Assembly: GCF_963678635.1 (NCBI RefSeq)
Contig: NC_087071.1
Span: 11,981,088-12,045,087 of the forward strand
Direction: 5' to 3'
Origin: Symsagittifera roscoffensis
Lineage: Eukaryota > Xenacoelomorpha > Acoela > Convolutidae
DNA length: 64,000 bases
Every line of letters starts with the position of its first letter. The stretch's first letter is position 1. The translations under genes and the position numbers were made by a program. Positions 21,130-32,200 of this stretch are shown here, in pieces. Under the pieces are notes generated by a model. It was not told the DNA's origin. It made no database searches and was given only the letters and a program-made list of their open reading frames with translations.

Positions 21130-22455
21130 TAAGCATAATTTTCTTCAATTAATGCTTTCACAGTTAATATGGTAGGCTATTTTGATGTCAGCTTTGCAGA
21201 GAAAAAATGATCACTCTTAACAATTTTCATTAATTTTAGTTTAAAAAACAGTCGACTGATTAGGAGTGATTCCAGTGGTTACTAAAATGGCTTAAAACTT
21301 TGAAATAGTTGCAGAATCAAGGATAAGAAATTAAAATCAGCGAAAAATTAAAACAAAGGAAAAGGAAACATCTTTAGTACAATAATGCGAAAGTTATGTT
21401 GATGGCTGATTCGAAAATAAAGGCTCATTTCGAAGTTTTCTTTATTGATACATTGAACTGATGCGGTAAAAATTTCGTCGTTTTTTACTTTCACGGATAA
21501 TCTGAATCAAATATTGTGCAAAACTAAAATAGCTCCCATGACTTCAAACAGATATAATAATACAGTATAACCTTATAATTTGACGCATTTGTCCTTTTCT
21601 ACATAGAAATAATGAAACGCCCTGTTGGCATTAATTTTGATGCAGTATTGAGAATTATATATTTTTTGTTGATTGAGTCTGATAATATTTACGACTTCTT
21701 CAATTTTTCAAGGAAGTGATTTTGTAGAGAATCGGTGCTTATAGAAGAATAGATATGGATTGAATTCATTTGATTTGTAAGAAATGAACTGCGACTTAAA
21801 CTTCCTTTTGATAATTAAACTTGTACTTGATTTAATTTAGATTTTAATTAATTGTCTTTTAGTCCTTTTTTTCTGGTTATAATTGAGTGGCTTTAGCTGT
21901 AATGTATCAATTTGAAAAATAGTTATTTTTTGCAGAGAAGGTGGAATTACTTTTTTTCCAAGATCGCGGCTTTTTCATTGCATTTTATGCTGAAATTCCT
22001 GTACATCAGCGCTTCAAAACTTAGCTTTTCACTGATTTTCGCACTGATTTGGTTTTCAAGAATGAAATGTCGAAATTTCTATCTGATATACTTTTTAGGT
22101 TTACTGATATTTTAATAACTTTATTGTGTTCAATATTAGCTATAAGCAGCGTTAAAGTGGCTATTTATCTGCCTCTCCGACAAAAACTTGATGGATTAAT
22201 GGATCGAGGCTCTCCTTGATCTGGGCTCGCTGCTCGAGGAGTGCCGGATAACGTTACCCAGCCCAGAAAAATAGCCAAAATACTGAGTGTAAATCTTAAC
22301 TGACAAAACAACGCGTTCCTGTAAAAATCTGAGCAGCTGTTATGATGGCACTTACGCTCACGGCTAAATTGTGTTTACTATATGTTTTTCTTTGTAGTAA
22401 GAATTTTTTGCTCATTTCTTTTAAAATCTGGTGAACAGTTTTCGTTTATTTTCAG
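21130..22455. other. AT-rich stretch before ATP6AP2
   Basis: No gene recognised. It would be the first intron if the exon at 21023 belongs to ATP6AP2. A short GC-richer patch lies at 22195-22265 without an open frame. Confidence 0.35.
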
Positions 22456-22620
22456 GTGTAGCGAATGGTAATGATGACTAGCTTCAATATGATCCTCAGT
22501 ATATCTTTGTTAGTGTCCAGTTTAGTAACAGTGGCACTATGTGCATCTGGAAACACGATGGTAGTGCTGAACAAACCAGCCAGTGTCAATCTCATCGACT
22601 GCACTCCAGATAACTGCCAG
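22456..22620 (+). CDS. ATP6AP2: ATP6AP2 (prorenin receptor), first coding exon
   Basis: After the acceptor TTTATTTTCAG the frame starts at ATG 22465 and encodes a signal peptide (hydrophobic ILSISLLVSSLVTVALCA). The mature N terminus has NTMVVLNKPASVNL, which parallels the SIL-KSPGSV segment that opens vertebrate ATP6AP2. The donor chosen is TGCCAG|GTTAGA at 22621, because it ends in phase 0 and matches the phase-0 exon at 24891. Reading further to a second donor (TTATAG|GTACAA) would run into a stop after splicing. ATP6AP2 is a single-pass membrane accessory protein of the V-ATPase, also linked to Wnt and renin signalling. The gene call rests on the last exon; this exon is supported by position and weak similarity. 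Confidence 0.7.
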
Positions 22621-23186
22621 GTTAGAAAATCACGCTGTTCGAAAGGGCGGAGCTCTTTTACTATCCCCCTTATGCACAAGGGTGAAGTTTCAATTATAGG
22701 TACAAAATTCACATATGCTTAACCGTTGAATTAGTTCTTATAAGGGTGTCAATTCGTTTATTAGAAGAGGTTGGGCATTGGGGGGGGGGGGAAGAAGGGT
22801 GGGGAATAATTAAAGAGATCCTTAAGGACAGTATAAATATTTGACGTTTCATAGATAATTTTTTAACATGGTCAAAACATACAGTGCTACTTGCACAGCA
22901 ACCGACTATCCTTGTTTACACAAGCAAAGCTTGTATTTTAGCATGATTTATTATTTTTTTCAACCTAAGTCGCAAATAGCGTTGCGATAAAATGTGTTCA
23001 TTTTGAAAGCATTCATTTTGATCAATAACCAGCTATTAAGTACAGCCAATGCTAAGGGTTTTAACACAGACTATTATTGTATCGACTTCCGTAATGAAAG
23101 ATTAATATATTTCGACTTCCGTAATGAAATTTGTTTTGCGCTATTAACGCGTAAGCGGAGATTTAATCCGTCTTAGAAATCGTTCC

Positions 23187-23378
23187 AAATTGGTTGAAGG
23201 AAGTTTGTTTGCCCTAATTGATTTATTACCAAGAGCGAAACTTATCACTTTGTACTATATGGCGTGTGGGGGGATGATTTTCACAAATTGATTGAAGGAA
23301 GCTTATTAGCCCTAATTGATTTGTTACTGGGAGCGAAATTTATCACTTTGTACTATATATATGGCGTGTGGGGGATTA
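23187..23378. repeat. 98-bp tandem duplication in ATP6AP2 intron 1
   Basis: Two copies start at 23187 and 23285, each running AAATTG.TTGAAGGAAG, then CCCTAATTGATTT.TTAC, then ATCACTTTGTACTATAT, then GGCGTGTGGGGG. The second has an added TATA. Confidence 0.85.
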
Positions 23379-23464
23379 AATTTTTTTCATGTTATTACTG
23401 CTCCTTAGACTGCTCTATAAATTGAGGAATGTTAGTTAGTAAATTTATTTTATTTTCAAATTGA

Positions 23465-23612
23465 CTGGTACTGCTAATGCGACATAATTGGCGTGCGTCA
23501 CTTAAGAAATTTTGGAGACTCGAATTTTTACTCATTCAGTTTTTCCCAGTAGCGTTATCGGTCATATTTTTGCTTGTGTATGCGAAGTGCAACTTCGCCT
23601 CTGTGTAAAATT
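23465..23612 (+). mobile_element. Short repeat with terminal hairpin, copy 1
   Basis: This copy matches 29090-29266 in order: TTGGCGTGCGTC, CTTA.GAAATT, TTTTACTCATTCAGT, CAGTAGCGTTATC.GTCATATT, TGTATGCGAAGTGCA. It ends in the hairpin GCGAAGT-GCA-ACTTCGC followed by CTCTGTGTAAA. A related end (TTCGCCTCTGTGT) occurs at about 26530. A 3'-terminal hairpin suits non-autonomous Helitron/Helentron-like elements, but this is inference. Confidence 0.6.
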
Positions 23613-23984
23613 TCACACAGTTAATGAAAAGATTTTTTGATTTTGATTTGAATTTTGCAGCACTATGAACATCTTTTTAGCTTCAATTTGCTATCAGACA
23701 AGTGGATAATTTTGGGTTTCAAGGGATAATCACGATATAAACTAATCAACGATATAATAAACGATATATTTTTTTTACTTTTTAAGGCACTATCTACGAA
23801 ATAATTAACGACCTATTTAAGTCGTTTTTCAGGCTCAGTTTTTCATATCTGCAGATGGCTTTTCTCCATGGGCTTATTTGACCATTGTTTTTGCACAAAA
23901 ATGACGCTCCATTTTGTTTTAAAAGTTGCTTGTGTTATTAAACGAGAAAAAGTTCAAGCATGCTAGCAAGCATAGTGTTATATC

Positions 23985-24260
23985 ACGAGTCCTATTTTTT
24001 TCCATCCCAAATCGCAAATAAAAGTCTTCATTTGGTGTCATTTTCCTGCATTAGCATTGGCAATTAATTAGCATCCTTTGTCTCTGCTTTATTGATGGCT
24101 ACTAGTGTTTACTGGTTGACAAGCGGCCATGGTCCAGTTGCGAGGACCTGATACTCTTAATCTCCAGTTCGTGGGTTGGATTCGGGAACCAGACAGTTTT
24201 TTAAATTTTACCTCTTCTCTCGGTTTGGCATTCTTGGCAATAAAAAATGAGCGCTTCCTT
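23985..24260 (+). mobile_element. tRNA-containing short interspersed repeat, copy B
   Basis: It shares with copies A and C the order CGCAAATAAAAGT.TTCATT, GTCTCTGCTTTATTGATGGCTA, TAGTGTTTACTGG and AAGCGGCC. A degraded tRNA-like module follows (about 24122-24195, B box GGGTTGGATTCGG). It is the most diverged of the three. Confidence 0.6.
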
Positions 24261-24685
24261 GGCAATGATTTTTTTAATAATAAAAAATATTTTGCAAGAT
24301 ATTAGAAAGAATTTGCTTTGTTGCTCCTTTTTTTTGAAGGCAGCAGTAATCGGTTGTGCCTAAATTATTAATGCTCTAAGTTTTCGTCTAGGTCTTTCTG
24401 TGGCACCGCACAAAAAAGTGACACAATTTTGAAAAAGAAAAGATGTTTTCTAGTTTTTTTTTCAATGAATGTGGTCGGAGTTTTCTGTGCTCCTTCCACA
24501 GCAACCGGCTACTCTTAATTTCTAATTTTAATCGTCATGCAATTGTTTCTACCGCTTATTTAAATACATCAGTCTGAGAAACTGATGAATGTGAATGACT
24601 TCAAATGTGACTTCAATTGAGTTATAGAAAAAATTTATAGGAAGTTTCAAGTAAAATTCTGAATTTAAATTTCAAAAAAGTTTCC

Positions 24686-24882
24686 CTGTAGCCACCTGTG
24701 TTTCCCTGTGTAAACATTTGACATAATTTACAAATTTATCTCTTTTGATAGTCCTGATACAATGCTTACACTACTATAGCCACCTGTGTACTGTAGCCAC
24801 CTGTGTTTCCCTGTGTAAACATTTGACATAATTTACAAATTTATCTCTTTTGATAGTCCTGATACAATGCTTACACTACTAT
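24686..24882. repeat. 105-bp tandem duplication abutting the exon 2 acceptor
   Basis: The segment CTGTAGCCACCTGTGTTTCC... is repeated with an offset of 105 bp (24686 and 24791), and about 93 bp appear identical. The second copy runs to CACTACTATA, 7 bases before exon 2 of ATP6AP2. Confidence 0.9.
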
Positions 24883-24890
24883 ATCTACAG

Positions 24891-25029
24891 GTGACCCATG
24901 ATGATCTAGTCGAAGTGGCCGCTGCTGCCTCTCTCAAATCCTCATCTGTCAATTCCGAAGTACCCTGGATAGAAGCCTTTGGACTGACTCCTAATAGCAG
25001 ACCATCTAGAGTGGTAGTGGTAGTGTGTG
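24891..25029 (+). CDS. ATP6AP2: ATP6AP2, second coding exon
   Basis: The exon encodes VTHDDLVEVAAAASLKSSSV, then VPWIEAFGL, then RPSRVVVVVC. Vertebrate ATP6AP2 has the same order: a DVAALSMGFSV-like helix, a W-P-G-L region, and a hydrophobic strand after an R-P-R-A stretch (RATVMVMV). It follows the acceptor ATATCTACAG (phase 0) and ends at TGTGTG|GTAAGC (phase 1), matching the next exon. This part belongs to the lumenal/extracellular N-terminal domain. Confidence 0.75.
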
Positions 25030-25655
25030 GTAAGCATGATTGTTTGCTTATTATTTTTTTATTTTTGAATAAATGTGGATTTTTACGCCAGCTGTAATTT
25101 TTTCTCCAGACAAATTTTGGAAGAAAATAAAAACAGTTTTTGAACTTTTTTCAACTAATTTTTTAAAGACCTCGACATCCTGGGTCTAATTTACAATTAG
25201 TAGTCAATGAATTACCGGGCGATCACTCATTCCAAAAGTCGAATATCTGAAGCTAGTGTTTGGCGATCAGAATTCAGTATTTAGAAATATGAAGAAAAAA
25301 TGAAGTTGAAAAATCAGAATGTTTTAGACAGTTAAAAGGATGTTGATTGCTTGATATTTTTCAAGCAATCAGTCCTTCCGTCTTGAGAATAGCCCCCTTA
25401 TATGACCATTTTTGTAAATATTTGATTATTTGGAGGCTGTCTTACTGGACTACTCTTAAAGTTATTTTTAATAACATGTGTTTGTCGCTTCGCCCATGTG
25501 TTTGAGTTTGGCATACATAAAAGTTATCCAATGGCAAACACTTATGATTGTTATCTGCATCATTGTAAAATCAATAGTTAATGAACAAAGTCTCTTTTAA
25601 ACGGTAATGGGGGTTGGTAAAAGAGTTGAAGCATTTGTGTTCGATATAATTTCAG

Positions 25656-25853
25656 AATCAACGGACGCCTCTTTCAAATCCTCATCCAACTCGCCTCAGT
25701 TCGACTTCAGACTCACTGACTCATGTCACCATGTGTTTGGAGAGGGAAGTGACGAGAGCATCAATTACGTGGAGATGGGCTGCGAGCAGGGAAGAGGGGT
25801 TGGGAAGTGGGGGGAGAACGAGTTGGTTGTGGGGGTCCAGATAAGTTCAGAAG
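25656..25853 (+). CDS. ATP6AP2: ATP6AP2, third coding exon
   Basis: The acceptor ATAATTTCAG is followed by (g)AATCAACGG, phase 1, giving ESTDASFKSSSNS, then PQFDFRLTDSCHHVFGEGSD, then a Gly-rich stretch with GRGVGKWGENELVVGV. The FDFRLTDSCHHVF segment lines up with the vertebrate PFSLDSVANSIHSLF segment. It ends at TCAGAAG|GTAAAA in phase 1, which fits the exon at 27838. The Gly-rich tail is unusual and less sure. An alternative is that only the first half is coding and an earlier donor is used. Confidence 0.6.
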
Positions 25854-26004
25854 GTAAAAGACGGGGTTGGGGGACTGTTCGGTGATTTTAAATTATTATG
25901 ATTTTAAAGTCGATGTTTTTTTTCATACTCCTCAAATTACTACAGAAGTGCATTCGTACTTATGATTGCATGTATGAATGCACATAGGTATACAGGGCTG
26001 GTTA

Positions 26005-26310
26005 CTCTAGCGAGCATCTAGTGTTTAAGTACGAACCTTTGTTTTCTAAACTAACTCGCAAATAAAAGTGTTCATTAAAAGTGTTCACATGTAGGCTTTT
26101 TTGCTATAATCCCGATCTGTTCTCGGCTTTATTTGTGGCTAGTGTTTGTGATGGACTAAGCGTCCGTGGCTGAGTGGTTAGTGCGCGACAAATACTAGGC
26201 CTACTTAGAATCGTCTTAGAATCGAGTCCGAGACGTCGCCGAATCTTTTTTAATTCGAGGCTTATTTTTGCTTTGTTTATTGCACTTCTTAGAACTCTAG
26301 AACTGCTTTT
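26005..26310 (+). mobile_element. tRNA-containing short interspersed repeat, copy C (best preserved)
   Basis: Blocks in order: CTCGCAAATAAAAGTGTTCA, CTCGGCTTTATTTGTGGCTA, GTGTTTGTGATGGACTAAG, then the tRNA-like module 26159-26240 and the tail AATTCGAGGCTTATT...GCACTTCTTAGAAC. The module has a perfect A box, TGGCTGAGTGG, as in Ser/Leu tRNAs, and a B box AGAATCGAGTCC. It lies in the last intron of ATP6AP2, same strand. Confidence 0.7.
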
Positions 26311-26323
26311 TGACGAGTTCTCG

Positions 26324-26511
26324 CATTACGAGGCCAAACTGTGCACTAGATAGGAGCACAATTTTGTGTCTGTATGTTCCTGGACTCCAGAGACAAGTCT
26401 TTAAACATGTGAAAATTTTGTCGGAACGATGAACAAAAGAAGAACAAAGGGAGCTTCCTTGTTGCGGAATCCACTTACACTGCACAAAATGCACAGTTTG
26501 GCCTCGTAATG
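26324..26511. mobile_element. MITE with 22-bp perfect terminal inverted repeats, copy 1
   Basis: The element starts CATTACGAGGCCAAACTGTG and ends with the exact reverse complement, CACAGTTTGGCCTCGTAATG. It is 188 bp long and non-coding. A second copy lies at 44213-44381 with the same interior (GGAGCACAATTTTGTGTCTG, CAGAGACAAGTCTTTAAACAT, CTTGTTGCGGAATCC). No transposase is present. Confidence 0.9.
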
Positions 26512-26539
26512 CGCTTGTGTTTTTGAAGCGCGGGTTCGC

Positions 26540-26965
26540 CTCTGTGTTTAAATTATCCGGACAAAACGCATTTAATTTGAAATTTAAAACGTGTTTTTCT
26601 GAAATTGGTTTGAGCTCAGACAAAAATTGATGAAGGCAAAACTTGCGTAGAATTTCAGCTGAGTTAGTTTGGTGCAATTTGTTTTAATTGTTATAATTTG
26701 AGCTTTGATATATTTTTTGTCATTGATCGACTCGGTAGTTTTTGGCCTAATTGTCGATTGACTAATAAAAACAAAAATGATACATTTTTGAGGTAAAGTT
26801 TTGGCCCGAATGTTGCAAATCAAGATGCACCATATTAATTCTGCTGAAATTCTAAGCAAAACTTGTCTTACCATTTTTTGTCAAGTCAACGCAATTTCAG
26901 AAAAACACGTTTTAAACTTCAAGTTACTTTCGGTTTGTCCAGATGATTTAAAACAGCCCTGTATA
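26540..26965. mobile_element. Fold-back element with arms of about 130-150 bp
   Basis: The left arm (26540-26690) and the reverse complement of the right arm (26806-26965) share TTTAAAACGTGTTTTTCTGA then AATT, TAGAATTTCAGC, and GGTGCA. The spacer is about 115 bp. It abuts the MITE at 26324 and the hairpin-type repeat end at 26530. Confidence 0.75.
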
Positions 26966-27837
26966 TGCACTATTTGAGTTCAAATGAAGCTCATTGGCTA
27001 GAAAAAAGTGATATATGACAATAGGTGGTAATTTTGAGTATTGTGCATGTATTAAATTTGAGAACTATCATGCATAATATAGTCATTTCATTTTCAATCA
27101 CTTGTACTAAGACTAAGATTGTTTTTTTAATTACATTACTGTGCCAAAGGAAATGCTATTCATACTTTAACATTTTACGCATCTTTTGCCTAAAAATTTG
27201 GCTTCGAAATAATTTTTAAATAATGTGCGAAGTATGACAAAAAGCGATGCAGCTATTGAATTTGATCCTACCACCTATTGTAATATATCACCCAATTTTT
27301 TTGCGCCTTTTTCATTTCTCAACATCACTTTTCATTTTCATAGGGGAGTTCAAAATAAGTTTGACCAGCGCAGTTACAAATAACCTATTGATCAGAATTG
27401 CCTATTTGTAAGGCATTTCAACTGTATCAAAAAATCTATATCTTAAAGTTTTATTTAAAAGAAAAACAGGTTAGATTTCTAACCCTTGTTGAACGACTTT
27501 GTACTGTATGTTGGCTGTTTCAATACTCTAAGTCGTCATATTATTTCTATTTGAAATTAATTTTCTCCGATTATAATAGTCAACTTGTGAAAAGCATGAA
27601 AACAGGCTAGGCTAGAACATTAGTCTTATTGTGCTCTCTCAAGTACTGGGCTTAATTGTAAAAGAACTCCAAGTGTTAACATAGGTTTGTGTACTGACCT
27701 CACTTTGAAACAACACAGGAGCTCTTTAACTACCTCCCACTCCCTTTTCAAAAAAGTTACTAGGTACCATAGGGGTGCGGGTAAATAGTTGAAGAGTTCC
27801 ACATTTTTTTAAACTAAAGATGGGTTATTCGATTTAG

Positions 27838-28094
27838 AAGCTCAGTCGATGCGAGTGCGTCGTCAAGCCGAGGAATCTTCCGACAAGCAACAAGCAACAG
27901 CCTCAGGTCCCCCACGCAACATCTACTATTTCAGAAAAGAAGGATCAGCCGCCTCCTTTGAGTTCGCTGTCTGGTTTGCGATTGTATTCGCAATTGCAGT
28001 GTTCCTCATTTGTGTGGTGTTGATGCAGATCGACCAAGGAGATGACTCTATCATTTACAAGACCACATCGGCAAAGATGGGAAAACGCGACTAA
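27838..28094 (+). CDS. ATP6AP2: ATP6AP2, last coding exon (furin site, membrane segment, tail)
   Basis: After the acceptor ATTCGATTTAG (phase 1) the exon encodes SMRVRRQAEESS. RVRR fits the furin/PC cleavage site found just before the C-terminal fragment of ATP6AP2. A Phe/Tyr-containing juxtamembrane stretch (YYFRKEGSAASFEFAV) is followed by one membrane segment (FAIVFAIAVFLICVVLMQI) and the cytosolic tail DQGDDSIIYKTTSAKMGKRD. The GxDSIIYxxT...K tail is the family's most conserved part. Four exons sum to 750 coding bases, a 249-residue product, against about 350 in vertebrates, so part of the ectodomain is missing or encoded by exons I could not see. Confidence 0.92.
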
Positions 28095-28203
28095 AAGGAA
28101 GGATACTTAGCTGGCGTGAACAATCAGAAAGAGTAGATCAACAATCGCAGAAAAATTAAATGATGAAAGAAATTTGAGTGAATGGATAAGACAGACTAAG
28201 TTG

Positions 28204-28209
28204 AATAAA
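28204..28209 (+). terminator. Candidate polyadenylation signal of ATP6AP2
   Basis: AATAAA occurs 110 bases after the ATP6AP2 stop codon, in A-rich DNA. Confidence 0.5.
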
Positions 28210-29089
28210 AAATGACGTGAGATTTATAAAGAAGTTAGCAAAAAGTTTGTTCTGAAGTTAAGTCAATTATTTTAAGTTAGACCGTAAAGTTAAAGCCCAC
28301 TGTTAAATAAGCTTGTTAATTTCAAAAACGAATAATAGACAAACAGTTGCAGGTTTTGGACCAACTCATCAGTTTTAAATGAAAAATGGTTTAACGATTT
28401 CAGAAAAAAAAGGAAAAATATCAAAAAATTGTTTCTGAATTGCTGAACTTTTGGCTACTCAACTTAAGAGGAATTATCTTCAAAAAGAAAATTTAACTGT
28501 TTTGTGAAACTTAGATTTTCTCATTGAATATTCATATAAGTGTTGCTATCAAATTTTCCAATGCGAGAAAATAGTTTCGTTTGTTTCTTAAATTGTATTC
28601 AGCGCATCCGAATAATGAGAACTTAGTCAAAAAGGGCATTTGGACCGATTATTGTACAAATTTATAATGACGTATGTATATTTTTGAAGTTTTGAGGTGT
28701 ATTTGAAGAAAGTCAATGCATGAATATTAAGTTACATATTTAGCTAGAGTTCCATTTATCTATTCTGGATTTATATTTTTGTTTCCATCGAATTGTAGTT
28801 ATATATTATTTAATTTCAGAAGTGAATCAAATACAGGTTTTCGAATGTTTTCTACTTTAATCTGCTATAATTTAAAGGAATTTCAATCAGTTTCTATATA
28901 ATTCAGTATTTGATTTCAAGGTTTTCTTTTTAGTTGAAACGTTTGGTTGTAAAAAATTCCCCCAATGAAAAAGACGAGATGTGTATTTTTTGCGAAAAAA
29001 CTATATCGAATCATTCTATATGTTTTTTTAGAATGCCTGGACTGATTACACAATCTAAGCTTTTTTGATAGTATGAACTCTCTTCTCTG
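28210..29089. other. AT-rich intergenic stretch
   Basis: No gene, RNA or clear repeat was recognised. Confidence 0.4.
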
Positions 29090-29266
29090 GTACTTCTTGG
29101 GCGTTAAAATTGGCTTGAGTTTCTTAGCTTTTTTGGAGACTCATAATTGGCGTGCGTCTCTTAGAAATTATGTCGACTCAAAATTTTACTCATTCAGTCT
29201 TTTTTCAGTAGCGTTATCAGTCATATTGTGGCTTCTGTATGCGAAGTGCAGCTTCGCCTCTGTGTA
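29090..29266 (+). mobile_element. Short repeat with terminal hairpin, copy 2
   Basis: Second copy of the repeat at 23465-23612, ending in the hairpin GCGAAG-TGCAG-CTTCGC then CTCTGTGTAAA. The change A to G in the loop side keeps the stem. A plus-strand ORF inside it is incidental. Confidence 0.6.
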
Positions 29267-32200
29267 AATAGTGCCTCACTCTTTAAAAACGAGCTAAGCT
29301 GGAAATGAGTTTTCAATTTTGAATCAAAGCCGCTGAACGCGTCCAGATTGAGCAGTTGAAGCTCCTTCGAAAGTAACAAAATTTTTTTACACAGCTTCAC
29401 TATCTTCTGACTGACAGATATTGATACCCTTAGTTAAAAAAAAACATAATTTTTGGGTTCATTTGGTCATTTTGGTTTGAATATTCGCAATTATGCAAAT
29501 ATGTGTTCGATTATTTTTTTTGCGCGAAGACTTCAAATACGATCTGATAGATTTTGATACCCAATGGTTTACATAAAACTTTTTTGAGTTTGCTTTTTCG
29601 CACAGTGAAAAAAAACATGCCCTTTAAAAAATGGTTGGATTTTTTTATTCTCGTTTTTTAAATATAAACACTTGTGCCAGATGTTATAGCATTCAATAAA
29701 ATGATCCATATAAATCAGATTTTAAGCTCAAAAATAGGCAATGAATTTACAGAACATTTTTGTAAAGCAGATTTTGCAAAATCGCATGTAACAAACAAGA
29801 AAAGGGTCAGAATAAATTAAAATTTGATCTCAATAACATGCAATTAAATCATAGAAAATTATGAATATAAATCAGATTTTGGGCAAAACTTTTAAAACGA
29901 ATCAGGAAAATGGTCAATAGAGATCAGTTTTGAACTCAAAATATGCAAGAGAATCATAGAAAATTTGAAAATAGTCTTTTTTATGCTACAATACGCTATG
30001 GATGTAAAATGATAGGTATTGAATAAATCAAATATAAAATCAAAACCGATAAATCTCGAATGGAAAAAATCGATTTATATCCGTTTTAATCCCCTTAAAA
30101 ATAAAAACAAATTCAAACTGAAAAAAATACATTTAAAGTGATTTAAAATCAATTTTTATCTTTTTTCTTTAATCTTAGTACTTCTTTCATACTAAAATCA
30201 ATCTAATTTTAATCAACGTGCTTTTTTCATACTAAAATTGACATAAATTTAATCAACAAATTTTTTTCATAGAAGAATTGACCCTAATCCATTTTTGTCA
30301 GTGTGTGAATGCTTTTCACGTATTCTGGGGTAAAAAAACGTACAGTATCAGGAAGTCAGCCATTTTGATGTTTGGGTACTTTCACAAGAAAAATCGCAAT
30401 TTTTTTCTTTCTGCGCAAACCGTATAACCGTATAATTTGTCCAAAGACAAAAGTAAAGTGATATTGTGAAAATCCATTGAAAACAAACACTTACAAGAGA
30501 GAAAGATTGCCGCCAATGGATGCATACATTTAAAAATACGTTGTCAAAAACAAAGGATAGGTAACAGTTATTCAAAAGCGCTTGGTTTCTGTGATCTGTA
30601 AAATCGATGATGAAAAATCAGTTAATCGAAAAATTAACAAGGTGCTGACCTAAAGCAAGTGTACCACCCACTACAGAAAAATTTCTGAGGAAAAACAATT
30701 TGAACTAGACAATAATAATTGCAAAATGCGTTAATATGAATCACTATCACCAGTGGAAAAAAAATAACGTTGAAAATTTAGAAACGAACAACAACAAGGA
30801 CATGAAAAGATTAGAAACAATTGAGTTCAATTGTGTGAGTTTTAATGTTTTGATTAAGTAATAAGCTAAAAAAAAACTGGAAGTTGATTGATGCTGTGCG
30901 CGTTATAATGTGAAAATGTCTTACGAGAACAAATCTTCATTTGTTTCTGTTCAAACTTTATTTTTTTTTGAATTTTTACCAGCTGACTTTCAAAAGCTGA
31001 TCTTCAACTTACTTTCGGTTGGAAATTGATTCTTTGTCTCTTTCTATCTTAAGGTCAAATTTCAACTTGAGTTCATCACTTTCTTCTCTCATTTTTTTCG
31101 TTTTGTCTGTAATATTTTTTTTTCAAAAAAAATTAAGTGATTGCGATGTTGTTACCATTCAAAGTTAGGATCAAAAAGGATTGCGCTTCCGGGATTAGGA
31201 ACAGTAATAGAGTAATTTTTCTACCATTTCTAGAAGACTTACACAGTAAAACGAAACTATTGAGAAACTGTGGTCACGTACTGAAAAAGAAACAAAGCGG
31301 AATTTTGAACATTCTTCCAAATTTTGATGTCACCTGTTTTTATAATCCGAGGTAATAATACATAAAAATCAGTAGATATGAAAAATTCCATCACGAAAAA
31401 ATGAGATAGACTGGAGTACCGCGATTAGTTGGATTTTCCGAACTAAACAATCAATTTTCAGAAAAAAATACCTTTATTTGAACGCGATGAGATCTGCTGT
31501 ATAGTAAAAAATGGAAACTCGGATAAAAACAGTTGGAGGACTTTTTTCAAGTGAATAAATAAATGTCATTTTACAAAATATCAGACCTTTATGCCAAAAC
31601 TTTTCCGAATAGCAAAATTTTATCAAAAAAAGTCAATATCTATAGCTTCAACGGAAACAGCGGTGGTATGAAAACACTAGCAAATGCGCATTCACTGGAC
31701 GGGTATCAAAGCATTGCAACAGCAACGCGGTAAAAGAGTGTTTTTTTTGTAAGTTGTAGGATATAAGTTTTCAACATCTCAAAGTAAGTATGGAGCTTAA
31801 AAAAGAAAAAGCCTTACTTACAGTTATAAATGAAACTCCCAACTTTTTTGCAAATTTGGCAAAATTGCGATCAAAAACTCCCCTATGACCGAATCCAAAA
31901 TTAACTGCAAACAAAAATGTTTCATTTTAAGCTAAGGGTATCAAAATCTAACAATTATGTTCCATTTTGTCGTCCGAAATCTTTTAATTACAATACCAGA
32001 GTTACGAAAATTCAAACGCCAAGACTGAGCAAAAAAGCAAGCTCAAAAAGTTTACGTTTTATGTAAATCATTCAAAATCTATTATGTAAAATCTTAGGTA
32101 TTTTAGCAAGAAAATGGATTTAGTGAGTCTGAAAATCCATCCAAATTGATTTGAATCGATTTTTTAGGCACTTAAATCTATTTAAAATTTTCAACTAGAT

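Larger units (their letters stand above)
22621..24890. other. ATP6AP2 intron 1 with repeat insertions
   Basis: This 2.3-kb intron holds a G12 run at 22780, a tandem duplication at 23187-23378, a short dispersed repeat at 23465-23612, a tRNA-containing repeat at 23985-24260, and a 105-bp tandem duplication just before the acceptor. A 31-bp direct repeat (ATTTCGACTTCCGTAATGAAA-like) lies near 23080-23130. No other coding exon is seen. Confidence 0.5.
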
